Shown here in pieces: positions 25,917 through 34,534 of a stretch of DNA of 64,000 nucleotides (its first letter is position 1; the number at the start of each line of letters is the position of its first letter). Source of the DNA: Paeniroseomonas aquatica (GTDB lineage: Bacteria; Pseudomonadota; Alphaproteobacteria; Acetobacterales; Acetobacteraceae). A program made the translations under genes and the position numbers. The notes beneath the pieces are model-generated. The model had not been told where the DNA came from and made no database searches. It worked only from the letters and a program-made list of their open reading frames with translations. The stretch is from the NCBI RefSeq assembly GCF_030409335.1, contig NZ_JAUFPN010000015.1, positions 1 to 64,000 of the forward strand, given 5' to 3'.

Positions 25917-26378
25917 GTGCCAAAGACTCTCTCAATCCTTCCCGTGCTGGCCATTGCTGGGCTGCTTTCGGCCTGCGCGAACCACGCCGTCGAGCGTCCT
26001 GACATTGACGCGGAGGGGATGGCCAACCCCGAAGTGGCCCTCCAGACCAGCATGACCCGCATCCAGAAGGCGATGGCAGCCCTCCAGGCTACCCAGGCAG
26101 GAGCGCGGCCTGTGGTGCCGGATGAGCTCAATCGGCCGATCGTCTGGCGGTTCGACGGCCCTCTCGACAAAGCGGCGAAGGCAATCGCGGAAAGCATCGG
26201 CTACAGCTACGCCCCGCCCGCCACGGACATGCCGGCTGTTATGCCGCAGGTCTCGGTCAACGCGAACGGCCGCCCTGTCATCGAAGTGCTGCGGTCGCTC
26301 GGCACTCAGTCGGGTGACCGTGCAACGCTGTTCGTCGATCCCGATCACCGCATCGTTCAGGTTCGCCGCCATGTTTAA
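25917..26378 (+). CDS. dotD: DotD/TraH lipoprotein
   Basis: 153 aa from GTG 25917; the longer frame to 25758 is rejected because the SD and lipoprotein signal fix this start. Lipobox LLSAC (Cys about 20). C-terminal STN-like domain with RPIVWRFDGPLDKAAKAIAE and GRPVIEVLRSLG. DotD anchors the outer-membrane core with DotC and DotH. Overlaps dotC by 8 bases. Confidence 0.9.
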   Translation: MPKTLSILPVLAIAGLLSACANHAVERPDIDAEGMANPEVALQTSMTRIQKAMAALQATQAGARPVVPDELNRPIVWRFDGPLDKAAKAIAESIGYSYAPPATDMPAVMPQVSVNANGRPVIEVLRSLGTQSGDRATLFVDPDHRIVQVRRHV

Positions 26379-27354
26379 GCACCTTCTCTGTGCCACCACG
26401 ATCCTTGCTAGCTTGGCGGCTCCGCCGACCCCAAGCAGGGCAGCGGAGCGCGAAGTGGGTATCACCGGCGCCCCTGTCCCTCCCATGCCCGATGCATCGG
26501 AAATCGAGCGCGCTCTCAAGACTCTGGGCCGCGGTACAAACAGCCCCATTACCGGAGCTTCGCGGAGTGGCCAGGTAACGGGTGGAACCCGTCTTCCATC
26601 CCTTGAGGCCCTGCAGGGACTGCGGGCGAGTGAGCTGCCCGGCGAGGGCGCGGAAGGCCTCAAACTCCAAGGCATCTGCCAGGAAGGAAAGCGGCTTGGG
26701 GCAAGTGGCGGCCTGGCGGCCCGATCCTCCGCTATTGTGGAGTTGCTGCGTCGCTACGAGGACCGGCTAGACCTCGCCTTTGATTTCGAACCGCTGATGC
26801 TGCCGGCAAGTGGCCGGATCCGCATGCGGCCGCCCGTGGTGACTGAGGCCCAACTTTCCGTGGCACTGTCAGATGACGGGCAGGCGGCGCGGGAAACCGG
26901 ACGCATCTACCAGATCACTCGCCGGGCAACGCTCAGCGCCGGCAAGCCGAACTGGCGCTCCTACCTAGTCCCGGTCTTCTCGCCTCCGACGATGTCGCCA
27001 GAATCCCTGCGCCCTCGCACGGATAAGGAAGCCGTGGCCTGGGATCGCTGTGTGGCTCAGGGCTGGGCCGACGGCGAGCGCATGGCGGTCGAGAACTTCC
27101 GCGACGGTTTGGGCAACCTCGAGCGCGACATGATTGGCATGGGACGCTTTCTCGTCCTGCTGCGGGCCGGGCTGGTTGAGCCGCCACGGGTGGCAATGCG
27201 TCATATCCGGGTCCAGGGCGGTGGCAATGACATGCGCCTCAACGACACGCAGCTGAACATCACCGGCGGCGCCCGTCTCAACAGCAACCAGGGTCGTTGG
27301 CGGGAGACGCCGCAGATTGCGCCTGGCGGTCCGATCGGCACGGTGATCCGGTGA
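26371..27354 (+). CDS. dotC: DotC/TraI family periplasmic protein
   Basis: 327 aa from ATG 26371. Signal peptide (ending PSRAAE) without a lipobox, unlike Legionella DotC, which is a lipoprotein. Family features include YQITRRATLSAGKPNWRSYL, ending PVF, and DRCVAQGWADGERMAVENF. Partner of DotD and DotH in the outer-membrane ring. Its stop overlaps the dotB GTG. Confidence 0.9.
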   Translation: MFKHLLCATTILASLAAPPTPSRAAEREVGITGAPVPPMPDASEIERALKTLGRGTNSPITGASRSGQVTGGTRLPSLEALQGLRASELPGEGAEGLKLQGICQEGKRLGASGGLAARSSAIVELLRRYEDRLDLAFDFEPLMLPASGRIRMRPPVVTEAQLSVALSDDGQAARETGRIYQITRRATLSAGKPNWRSYLVPVFSPPTMSPESLRPRTDKEAVAWDRCVAQGWADGERMAVENFRDGLGNLERDMIGMGRFLVLLRAGLVEPPRVAMRHIRVQGGGNDMRLNDTQLNITGGARLNSNQGRWRETPQIAPGGPIGTVIR

Positions 27355-28505
27355 GCGCGGCCCTCACCCTGGCTCCTAGCCCGATCATGTGGCCGGGTGA
27401 TGGGCCTCGCCTGACGGCGGAGCGGCTCGACGGACTGCTCGCCTGGGCGTCGAATCTCGGTGCATCGGACATCCGGTTGGAGACCGGCAAGCGAATCATC
27501 CTGCAGGTTCACGGGCGGGTACTGAAAGTCTCTACCCGGCGGCTGACAGAGTACGAGGCGGAGATGGCGGTCAACCGCCTGACCAACCAGGACGACGGCG
27601 TCGCCTGGCTGCGGACGGCGCGTCCGCTCGACGTGGCCTATGAGCCCGGCCTCTTGGAGGGCTATGGCCGCCTCAGGTACCGCATCAACGCCAAGGGCAC
27701 CCTGTTCAAGGGCCAGGGTGGGGTGGCGGTTATCGCCCGAACCCTCCCGACGACACCGCGCCCGCTCGCTACGCAGAATGTAGAATATGGCATCCTGCGG
27801 GCTTTCAAGCCCAAAACAGGATTGGTCCTGATCGCCGGCGGCACAGGCGAAGGAAAATCGACTTTGGCAGCCGGGATGGTCCTCGACATCCTGCTAGACC
27901 CCAGTAGCAACCGCATCATCGTGGAATACTCCGCACCGGTCGAATATGTCTTTGACGGGATCGATGGACCGTCATCCGAGATTACGCAGATACAAATCGG
28001 CCTGAACATCGAGACCTTCGCCATGGCAATCCGCGATGCCATGCGATCAAACGCGGACACGATCGTCATCGGTGAGTGCCGGGATGGCGAGACGATGGAG
28101 GCGGCGCTCGACGCCGCCCTCGCCAACCACGCCGTCTACACTTCGATTCACGCGGGTACGGCCTACGAGACGATCCAACGCGCCGTGCGGCTGTGCCCCG
28201 TGGCGCAGCGGGATGCCTTGACGACGTCGATGGCCCAGGCGCTCCGACTGATCGTCAATCAACGGCTACTGTGGTCGGCCGACGGCACGCGGACGCCGGT
28301 CAGGGAGTACCTGATCTGCGACAAGGGCGTGCGGCGACAGCTGGCGCTGACGAATCCTGAGAAGTGGCCGCAACTGGTCGAGGCCCTGGTCGAGGAACGA
28401 GGCACGAGCTTCGCCCACTCCATCCGTCGCGCCCTCGCCGAGGGACGGATCTCCGAGGAAGTCGCCAACGACAACCTGCTGGGAGAGGCCGCCCATGTGG
28501 CGTGA
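27351..28505 (+). CDS. dotB: DotB/TraJ secretion ATPase (PilT/VirB11 family)
   Basis: 384 aa from GTG 27351. Walker A GGTGEGKST at about residue 162, Asp-box-like EYSAPVEYVFDG, Walker B TIVIGECRDGETM, His-box YTSIHAGTAYETI. Hexameric ATPase energising the channel. The stop overlaps the next start. Confidence 0.94.
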   Translation: MSAALTLAPSPIMWPGDGPRLTAERLDGLLAWASNLGASDIRLETGKRIILQVHGRVLKVSTRRLTEYEAEMAVNRLTNQDDGVAWLRTARPLDVAYEPGLLEGYGRLRYRINAKGTLFKGQGGVAVIARTLPTTPRPLATQNVEYGILRAFKPKTGLVLIAGGTGEGKSTLAAGMVLDILLDPSSNRIIVEYSAPVEYVFDGIDGPSSEITQIQIGLNIETFAMAIRDAMRSNADTIVIGECRDGETMEAALDAALANHAVYTSIHAGTAYETIQRAVRLCPVAQRDALTTSMAQALRLIVNQRLLWSADGTRTPVREYLICDKGVRRQLALTNPEKWPQLVEALVEERGTSFAHSIRRALAEGRISEEVANDNLLGEAAHVA

Positions 28506-28743
28506 TACGGCGCGGCGCATCACCATCGCCGGGCTAGAGGCCTGGGCGTTGCTGCCGCTGCTGCTATGGGCGGGCCACATGCGGTGGTGGACCCTCTACG
28601 TGGCCATCGCGGGCGTCGCGGCCTTCGGGCTGCTCCAATACCTCGGCCTCACCCTGTTCGGCGCCCTACGGCGCATCCGGTCCTGGTTCGCAGGCAAGCG
28701 CCGGCCGGGCATCCCCCATCACAAGCAAAGGCACTTCGTCTGA
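28495..28743 (+). CDS. icmT: IcmT/TraK small membrane protein
   Basis: 82 aa with one or two hydrophobic helices (AWALLPLLLWAGHMRWWTLY and then AGVAAFGLLQYLGL) and a basic C-terminus. The pattern W...LW..H...WTL followed by an R-rich tail is that of IcmT. Follows dotB, as traK follows traJ in IncI. Confidence 0.8.
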   Translation: MWRDTARRITIAGLEAWALLPLLLWAGHMRWWTLYVAIAGVAAFGLLQYLGLTLFGALRRIRSWFAGKRRPGIPHHKQRHFV

Positions 28744-29195
28744 TGCGCCCGAACCGCCTGCCTGCCATCGCAGCCGTGCTGCGCGAGGTCCTCCAACAGT
28801 CGGGCCGGACCATCACGGTGTTCGACCAGCCGACCCGCCAGACCCTGCCCGTCTCGCTCGACATCGCCGTCTCTGAGCGGGGCCTGCTGCCGGTGTTTTT
28901 GGCCTCAGGGCAGGCCGTCTGGCAGGACGCGACCGGGCACGGGCTCGGCGTGGAACTCCAAAGGGACCGGGACACGGTCCTGGGCTACCGCGCCATCAGC
29001 GTGGGCTCGGCGTCGACGGCCGTGGTCTTGCTCAGCACCATGGAGGCGATCGAGCGGGTGGCCGCCCTAGGCATCCTGCAGGTCAACCGGCTGAACGCGG
29101 TGTGGCGGGATGCTATGGCGCGGGCGGCGACGGTGCAGCCGGAGGCGGATTATACCCTGGCGCCCTCCAGCCCCTTCCGGAGGGTTGCCCGGTGA
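28743..29195 (+). CDS. Conserved-position T4SS protein (TraL-like by position)
   Basis: 150 aa from ATG 28743, overlapping the icmT stop by one base. Soluble, no signal or TM; mixed alpha/beta sequence, e.g. ITVFDQPTRQTLPVSLDIA and RAISVGSASTAVVLLSTMEA. IncI has traL after traK; I can offer only that positional match. Confidence 0.6.
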   Translation: MRPNRLPAIAAVLREVLQQSGRTITVFDQPTRQTLPVSLDIAVSERGLLPVFLASGQAVWQDATGHGLGVELQRDRDTVLGYRAISVGSASTAVVLLSTMEAIERVAALGILQVNRLNAVWRDAMARAATVQPEADYTLAPSSPFRRVAR

Positions 29196-29764
29196 TCCGC
29201 AAGGCGCTCCTGGCGGGGGCGACCCTCGCCGTGTTGCTGGCGGGTGAAGCTGGAGCCTTCGAGCTCCGCAATGCCCCAGGACCGGTGCCGGTGGCGATGC
29301 CGGGGCAATCGGCGCAGCAGGTCATCCAGGTCTGCATCGAGACGGCGGCGCGGGTTCACCGGCTGCCGGCGCAGATCCTCGTCGTCATCCTCCGTGTGGA
29401 GAATGGACGCCTCGGCCGCATCAGCCCGAACGCCAGCGGTGCGCCGCCGGACGTCGGGCCTATGCAGGTCAATGCCATGTGGCTCACCAGGCTTGCCGCG
29501 AGGTGGGGCGTCAGCCGCGAGGAGGCCTTCCTCGCGCTCCGCGACGACTTCTGCACGAATGTCGAGGCCGGAGCCTGGCTGCTGCGGGAGGCGATGAACG
29601 ATGCCAAGGGCGACTTCTGGGAAGGGGTGGCCTTCTATCACTCGCGGACCCCGGAGTTTAAGCGCCGGTACAAGCGCCTCGCCCTGGAGCAGGCCCTGGC
29701 AGTGGCGCGGCTTGCCCCCTCCCTCGACGCACTCACGACAACCACGGCGGCGGCTGCCCAATGA
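29192..29764 (+). CDS. Lytic transglycosylase (SLT/VirB1-like)
   Basis: 190 aa from GTG 29192, signal peptide (ending AGEAGAFE). SLT-type domain: ILVVILRVENGRLG with the catalytic Glu in VENG, DVGPMQVNAMW, and NVEAGAWLLREAM, VAFYHSRTP. Opens peptidoglycan for channel assembly. Overlaps both neighbours, so tightly coupled. Confidence 0.85.
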   Translation: MIRKALLAGATLAVLLAGEAGAFELRNAPGPVPVAMPGQSAQQVIQVCIETAARVHRLPAQILVVILRVENGRLGRISPNASGAPPDVGPMQVNAMWLTRLAARWGVSREEAFLALRDDFCTNVEAGAWLLREAMNDAKGDFWEGVAFYHSRTPEFKRRYKRLALEQALAVARLAPSLDALTTTTAAAAQ

Positions 29765-30939
29765 ATACGCCCCCTCCCGTCCGGCAGAACCGCGACGAAG
29801 ACAACCTCATCCTGTTCGGCCTGATCGTGTTGATGATGGCGGGCCTTGGTTGGCTGCTCTGGATGACCTTCCGGCCGCAACTCGCCGCGGCGGTGATGAC
29901 CTGGCACCACTGGCTGATCCAGGGAGCCTCCCTGTTCACTGACCGCTTCGCTGCAATGGACCGCCAGTTGCTAGCCGCTGATCCCACGTCGCCGACTGTG
30001 ACGTTCGATCGACTCTACCGCCTCGCCCATAACGTCGGCGGCTTCTACAGCTACCCGGTCGCCGCCCTGGCCATCGGGCTGGCGGTCTGGTGCTGGAGGC
30101 GAGTGGGTACGGCCCGGTACCGGCGACGCTTCGACGTAGAGGGCCTGCTCGCGGAGCAGGCCACGGTGTTTCCCTTTATGGCGGCCTATGTGGGCCGGGG
30201 GCTGCGCCCCGTGAATCCGGCCGAGGGTGAACCTCGCCCGGCTGATCCAGTGCTGCACGCCGGCGAGTGGGTTCAGCGCTTCGCCCGCGGGCCCAAGGGT
30301 GAGTTCTGCGAGCGCCAGGCGCGCGAGGAGATGATGCGCCAGCTCGGACCGATCTGGACCGGCGTGGCCGACGCGGCGCCGCATGTCCGGGCCATGGTCG
30401 CCGCCATGGCACTCCATGCCGCTCGTCGACGGGAGGACGCGGTGCAGATGCTAGGCGCGCTGTCGCGGAGCCTACCGATCGACGCCAAGGACGGCCCCGC
30501 CGGTCCGGCGCAGCCATTGGAGTTCTCGGCCAAAGCGATCGCCATCGCGGACGAATACCTCCGCGACCCCGACCTTCGAGGCCGGATGGAGAAAGCCGCG
30601 GCTGGGCATGCCTATACCGCGACCGCGCTGATGAGCATGTTGTGTGAGGCGAGGGCACGCGCCGGCATCTTCAATCCAGGCATGTTTCAATTCCTCCAGA
30701 TGGTCGACCGGCGGCTGTTCCTGGCCCTGGACTCCCTCGGATTTCCGGTCATCGGCGTGCCCTGGCACTTGATCGCAGCGCAGACTCCTTTTGCCGAGGC
30801 GGCCGCTGCGCGCAGCCATTGGGCAGCTGAGCGCGAAGCGAAATGCCGCCTGGTTTTGCCGGTTTTTGGGCCAGCCATCGTCACCATTCGCGCCAAGGCA
30901 TCCGACTTTGGTCCGCGTAAGCAGGAGCACGTTCTATGA
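29761..30939 (+). CDS. dotM: DotM/IcmP/TrbA coupling-complex protein
   Basis: 392 aa. TMs at about residues 18-37, 45-60 and 97-112, then a cytosolic domain with FPFMAAYVGRGLRPVNP, HAYTATALMSMLCEARARAG and the ending common to IcmP/TrbA. DotM partners the DotL ATPase. The 3' end of the gene contains a transfer-regulon motif for the next gene (30886-30894). Confidence 0.9.
   Translation: MNTPPPVRQNRDEDNLILFGLIVLMMAGLGWLLWMTFRPQLAAAVMTWHHWLIQGASLFTDRFAAMDRQLLAADPTSPTVTFDRLYRLAHNVGGFYSYPVAALAIGLAVWCWRRVGTARYRRRFDVEGLLAEQATVFPFMAAYVGRGLRPVNPAEGEPRPADPVLHAGEWVQRFARGPKGEFCERQAREEMMRQLGPIWTGVADAAPHVRAMVAAMALHAARRREDAVQMLGALSRSLPIDAKDGPAGPAQPLEFSAKAIAIADEYLRDPDLRGRMEKAAAGHAYTATALMSMLCEARARAGIFNPGMFQFLQMVDRRLFLALDSLGFPVIGVPWHLIAAQTPFAEAAAARSHWAAEREAKCRLVLPVFGPAIVTIRAKASDFGPRKQEHVL
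30886..30894 (+). promoter_or_regulatory. Transfer-regulon motif inside the end of dotM
   Basis: ATTCGCGCC within dotM codons (encoding TIRAK), 41 bases before the next ATG. No clear hairpin. Confidence 0.5.
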
Positions 30940-31415
30940 AATTTGATTGCCCGAATGGCACGACGCTCGAGATCGACCCGACTGCAGGCGTCACTGTGCG
31001 AGTATTTCCAAGCGGCACGATGGAAATCCAGGGACCGAAGAAAGCGGGGGGAGGGAAGCTGGCAGTGAGCGTGATGCTGTCTATGGTCGCCGCCGGCGCA
31101 ATCGGTTTCCTGGCATCTGACGTGATCCGTGATGCATCCAATGTCGAGGCCGAAAGGTTAGCGCGATACGATAATACGACCGCACCACGCATCCGAGGTG
31201 CCGAGCCGCCGGCATGGGTTGGGTCGCCGGAAACTGCGGAGGCTATTCCGCAGTACCTGCCTCCGCGTTCACGCCCGGCCCCACCAAGTAGCGCTCCAGT
31301 GGTGATCACGCCCTCGGATGTGGAGCGACTTTACCAACAGACGAACCCCGCTCGTGCACCGGCGCAGTCTCCGAGTAATGCGCCGCAGAGCCCATTCGGG
31401 CTTGATGCTCCGTGA
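30936..31415 (+). CDS. Single-TM membrane protein between dotM and dotL
   Basis: 159 aa. The N-terminal 45 residues are a small beta-rich unit (CPNGTTLEIDPTAGVTVRVF), then TM at about 46-65 (LAVSVMLSMVAAGAIGFLAS), then a Pro-rich tail. ATG overlaps the dotM stop and its stop overlaps the dotL start. Not recognised; the position suggests a role with the coupling complex. Confidence 0.68.
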   Translation: MKFDCPNGTTLEIDPTAGVTVRVFPSGTMEIQGPKKAGGGKLAVSVMLSMVAAGAIGFLASDVIRDASNVEAERLARYDNTTAPRIRGAEPPAWVGSPETAEAIPQYLPPRSRPAPPSSAPVVITPSDVERLYQQTNPARAPAQSPSNAPQSPFGLDAP

Positions 31416-33775
31416 GCACCGTCCCGCGGGTCCAGCATGGCCCGAGCGCCGCCAGTGAGCGCCAGGCACAGCAAATCTACCGGCCGATCCGCTCACCATT
31501 TCAGACTGCCCGGGAGATCCTGGAGGGGCGAGGATCGGCGGTAGTCCTGGCGCTTATGGGCGGGTTTGCAGTGGCGGAGCCGGCAACGGTCACCGCCATT
31601 GCTCCCTTGAGCCTGCTGTATGCCGGGACGGTTCTCAGCCGCCCGGTCGTTCTGCCGTTCCGGCTGCCCAAATCGGCGGGGATCAAGGATCGCAACTTCC
31701 CGGCGCCCGGGGGCCGCAAGCCGCAGACAGCAGCAGGCATCTTCTACCTCGGCTACGACGCCGAGACGGGCGAAGAGTGTTGGGTTACCAACCCGGACCT
31801 CCGACAACACATCAGCGTCCCCGGGATCACCGGCGCGGGCAAGACGGAAACCTTGCTGGGCTTCTGCTTCAACTGCATGTCGGTTGGTTCAGGCCTCGTC
31901 TATGTGGATGGCAAAGCGGACACAGACCTCTATGCCCGGATCTACGCACTCGCCCGACTGCTGAACCAAGAGCGCAACATCCGGGCGCTCAATTTCATCG
32001 TCGCCAGTGGCGACCGCGACTCTTCCACATTCAACCCCTTCGGTGCCGCCTCGCCCGATGCCATGCGCGAAATGCTCATGGCGCAGATCGAATCGAATCC
32101 AGAAAAGGGAGGTGGTGAAAACCACATCTTCATGCAGCGCGCCGGCGCCCTCGTGGGTGCGCTAACGCCAATCTTCGATTGGGTTCGCACAAACTTTCGG
32201 ATCGTGCCCGACATCGAGTTGATGCGCTTCTCGATCCTACTCGAAAATATCGCCAGCATCGCCGTCGATCGCATGTTCCCGCGCCTGAACGTGGATACCA
32301 ACGAGGTCGAGATGGTGGACATCTCGGCGATGCCGGAGCGCTTGATTGCACCATTGGTGAGCTTTTTGAAATCCACCGGCGGCTATGACATGACGCTTCC
32401 TTGGAATAAGCAGCGGAGCGAGGAGCCGACAAGGCAACACGGCTTCGTCGCGATGCACTTCGATGCCTGCTTCACGCAACTTGCTGGATCTCTTGGGCAC
32501 ATTTTCCGAGCCGGCATCCCCGATATCGACATGCGCGATATCGTGTTGAACCGGCGCATCCTGCTGGTCAACCTACCAGCTCTCGAGAACTCAGGAGAAA
32601 CCACTACGAGCCTGGGCAAGCTCACGATCGCCGTTCTCCGCAGCATGATGGCGCAAAGCCTCGGTGGGCAGTTGGAGGGTGACTACGAAGAGATCATCGC
32701 TAATAAGCCCGCCACGGCCGACACCCCCTTTGGAGTAGTGCTGGACGAGCTGGCCGCCTTCGTCTCGACCAGCACAACGACGCTGCTCCAGCAGGGCCGG
32801 GGCCAAGGCTACAGTTTCGTCCTGGGCTGGCACGATGTAGCGGGGCTGCGAGCCAGAATCGGCGACGCTGCATATACACTCCTCAACAACGCGCCCCTCC
32901 AGCTCCTCATGCGACAGCATGAGGGTGGCGAAAACCGGCGGCATATCGAGTCCACGGTTGGCGAAAGCGACACAACCCAGATCACCAGCTACCGCTCCAA
33001 GGATGGCGGCGCCTACCAAGAGGCAGAAACGGCAGAGGTCCGACGCACGAGCCGGGTGGACTGGCGGGATCTCCGAGGGCTGATCGCGGGCGAAGGCGTC
33101 ATGGTCCTGGGCAATACCAAGGTTCACGCGAACCTCTTCTACGCCAACACCTCCGCCAAGGGGGCCATCCGTCGAGCCCGACCAGTGCCCCTGACCATGC
33201 ACGATCCCGCGGCGATCCGCCAAGCCGTGGACAGTGGACAGCGGGTGCGGAAAGCGATCGAAGGCGCAGACCGTCCCGAGCGGGTGACACCACCCCTCTC
33301 CCCGGTTCTGCAGGCCCTGTTCCAAGGGTTCGGCACTGCCAGAGCAGCGGGCATCGGGGTGTCCGAAGCGATCGACGCGGGGATCAACGCGGCCGGGGCG
33401 GTGCCCATGGAGGATTCGCTGTATGAGGCCGAGCCAACACCGGCAACGCCACCAGACGGGCTGGGCGAGGCTCCGGTAACGGAGTTCAGTGCGACCCTTG
33501 CCTCGGTGGTTGATCGGCCGCAGCACGCCGCCAGTGAACAATCGACGATTGTCTCTGTCGATCGCCAAGTGGCGGACCTATTGCAGCAAATCGCTGAGAT
33601 CGAGGAGAGAACCGGGCTCGACCCTGCCGATGCCAGGACAGCCTCGATCCAGGCCTGTACGGAGCGGGATGCCGCCCTGGACGGCCTGGCGCTGCAGGAG
33701 CCGAGGGCACTGCCGCCGGAGGAACTTCGCCGGCTGCTGGGGTCGTTGGTGGCCGAGGTCAGGCGGGCGGCGTAG
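31412..33775 (+). CDS. dotL: DotL/IcmO/TrbC type IV coupling ATPase
   Basis: 787 aa. Two N-terminal TMs (about 42-56 and 60-76), Walker A GITGAGKT at residues 138-145, Walker B GVVLDELAAF near 442, then a C-terminal extension. Brings the relaxase-DNA complex to the channel. Length matches IcmO/TrbC. No TrwB/TraD-type coupling protein is present despite the TrwC-type relaxase. Confidence 0.94.
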   Translation: MSTVPRVQHGPSAASERQAQQIYRPIRSPFQTAREILEGRGSAVVLALMGGFAVAEPATVTAIAPLSLLYAGTVLSRPVVLPFRLPKSAGIKDRNFPAPGGRKPQTAAGIFYLGYDAETGEECWVTNPDLRQHISVPGITGAGKTETLLGFCFNCMSVGSGLVYVDGKADTDLYARIYALARLLNQERNIRALNFIVASGDRDSSTFNPFGAASPDAMREMLMAQIESNPEKGGGENHIFMQRAGALVGALTPIFDWVRTNFRIVPDIELMRFSILLENIASIAVDRMFPRLNVDTNEVEMVDISAMPERLIAPLVSFLKSTGGYDMTLPWNKQRSEEPTRQHGFVAMHFDACFTQLAGSLGHIFRAGIPDIDMRDIVLNRRILLVNLPALENSGETTTSLGKLTIAVLRSMMAQSLGGQLEGDYEEIIANKPATADTPFGVVLDELAAFVSTSTTTLLQQGRGQGYSFVLGWHDVAGLRARIGDAAYTLLNNAPLQLLMRQHEGGENRRHIESTVGESDTTQITSYRSKDGGAYQEAETAEVRRTSRVDWRDLRGLIAGEGVMVLGNTKVHANLFYANTSAKGAIRRARPVPLTMHDPAAIRQAVDSGQRVRKAIEGADRPERVTPPLSPVLQALFQGFGTARAAGIGVSEAIDAGINAAGAVPMEDSLYEAEPTPATPPDGLGEAPVTEFSATLASVVDRPQHAASEQSTIVSVDRQVADLLQQIAEIEERTGLDPADARTASIQACTERDAALDGLALQEPRALPPEELRRLLGSLVAEVRRAA

Positions 33776-33825
33776 AAAGGGGGAAACCGTCTCAAACACC
33801 GATAGAGGCCAACTGGCGTGTGTCC

Positions 33826-33859
33826 GTTCGCGCTGCCGGTCACTGTATTTGGGACCGGC
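33826..33859 (+). promoter_or_regulatory. Variant transfer-regulon motif plus perfect hairpin
   Basis: GTTCGCGCT at 33826-33834, followed at once by GCCGGTC (33835-33841) / GACCGGC (33853-33859), a perfect 7-base stem with 11-base loop. Upstream of the 194-aa gene. Confidence 0.5.
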
Positions 33860-33903
33860 CACACAGACTTGCGCAGCGGGGGACGACGGTATGGATCGGG
33901 CAC

Positions 33904-34488
33904 ATGGCTAAGGGCATTGGGAAGCAGAAGCCCTCCCTGCCGCGGGCATCGGATGAGCGGTGGATGGTCATCCGTATGGGCTCCGATGAGCTCGAGGAGC
34001 TACTGACCGATCTACGCGGTATGATCCGCGGAAGCCGGGGTCGGCTTACCAAAAGATGGGTAAGCAACGTCTCCAGGGCAGCCGTCATCCGGGCCGTCTT
34101 GGAACGGCGGGAGAAAATTGCCCCGAATGTCGAGCCCGGCGACGGGCGGTCGTTTGACGAGGCGGTTATCGAGGAAGCGCCACCGGAGGAGAGCGGGCCG
34201 CCAACCCTGACGAAGTACACGACCTTCATCGACCTCTGCCTGTTGGGCCTCTGCCGCATAGACGATGTGGATGGGTGGGTTCGGGCTTGGAATACGGGCG
34301 AGCCGGCCGTGATGTCGGAGGAGCCTTTGAACTTCTCTCTCGGACTGTTTGCCGATGAGATGGAGGCTTGGGAAAGTGGGACGCTGTCGCTTAGAGCGAT
34401 CTTGGCGAAACGGAAGGAGGAGGCGCTGGCTCGCGGCGCCTCAATGAATGCGGTTCAGCAAAAGCCTGAACCAAATGGGACGAACTAG
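33904..34488 (+). CDS. Unknown 194-aa protein after dotL
   Basis: From ATG 33904; the frame extends to 33820 but runs through the motif hairpin. Basic N-terminus, then acidic and helical (TLTKYTTFIDLCLLGLCRID, FSLGLFADEMEAWESG). No known domain. Convergent with the relaxase gene. Perhaps a relaxosome or regulatory protein. Confidence 0.6.
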   Translation: MAKGIGKQKPSLPRASDERWMVIRMGSDELEELLTDLRGMIRGSRGRLTKRWVSNVSRAAVIRAVLERREKIAPNVEPGDGRSFDEAVIEEAPPEESGPPTLTKYTTFIDLCLLGLCRIDDVDGWVRAWNTGEPAVMSEEPLNFSLGLFADEMEAWESGTLSLRAILAKRKEEALARGASMNAVQQKPEPNGTN

Positions 34489-34534
34489 ATTGATACCAGG
34501 TCTTCCATCCACCTTTGCCAAGCAGGGGTTACAG

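Noticed and set aside
32591-33568. 325-codon minus-strand frame inside dotL
   Set aside because: Opposite strand of dotL; no recognisable domain.
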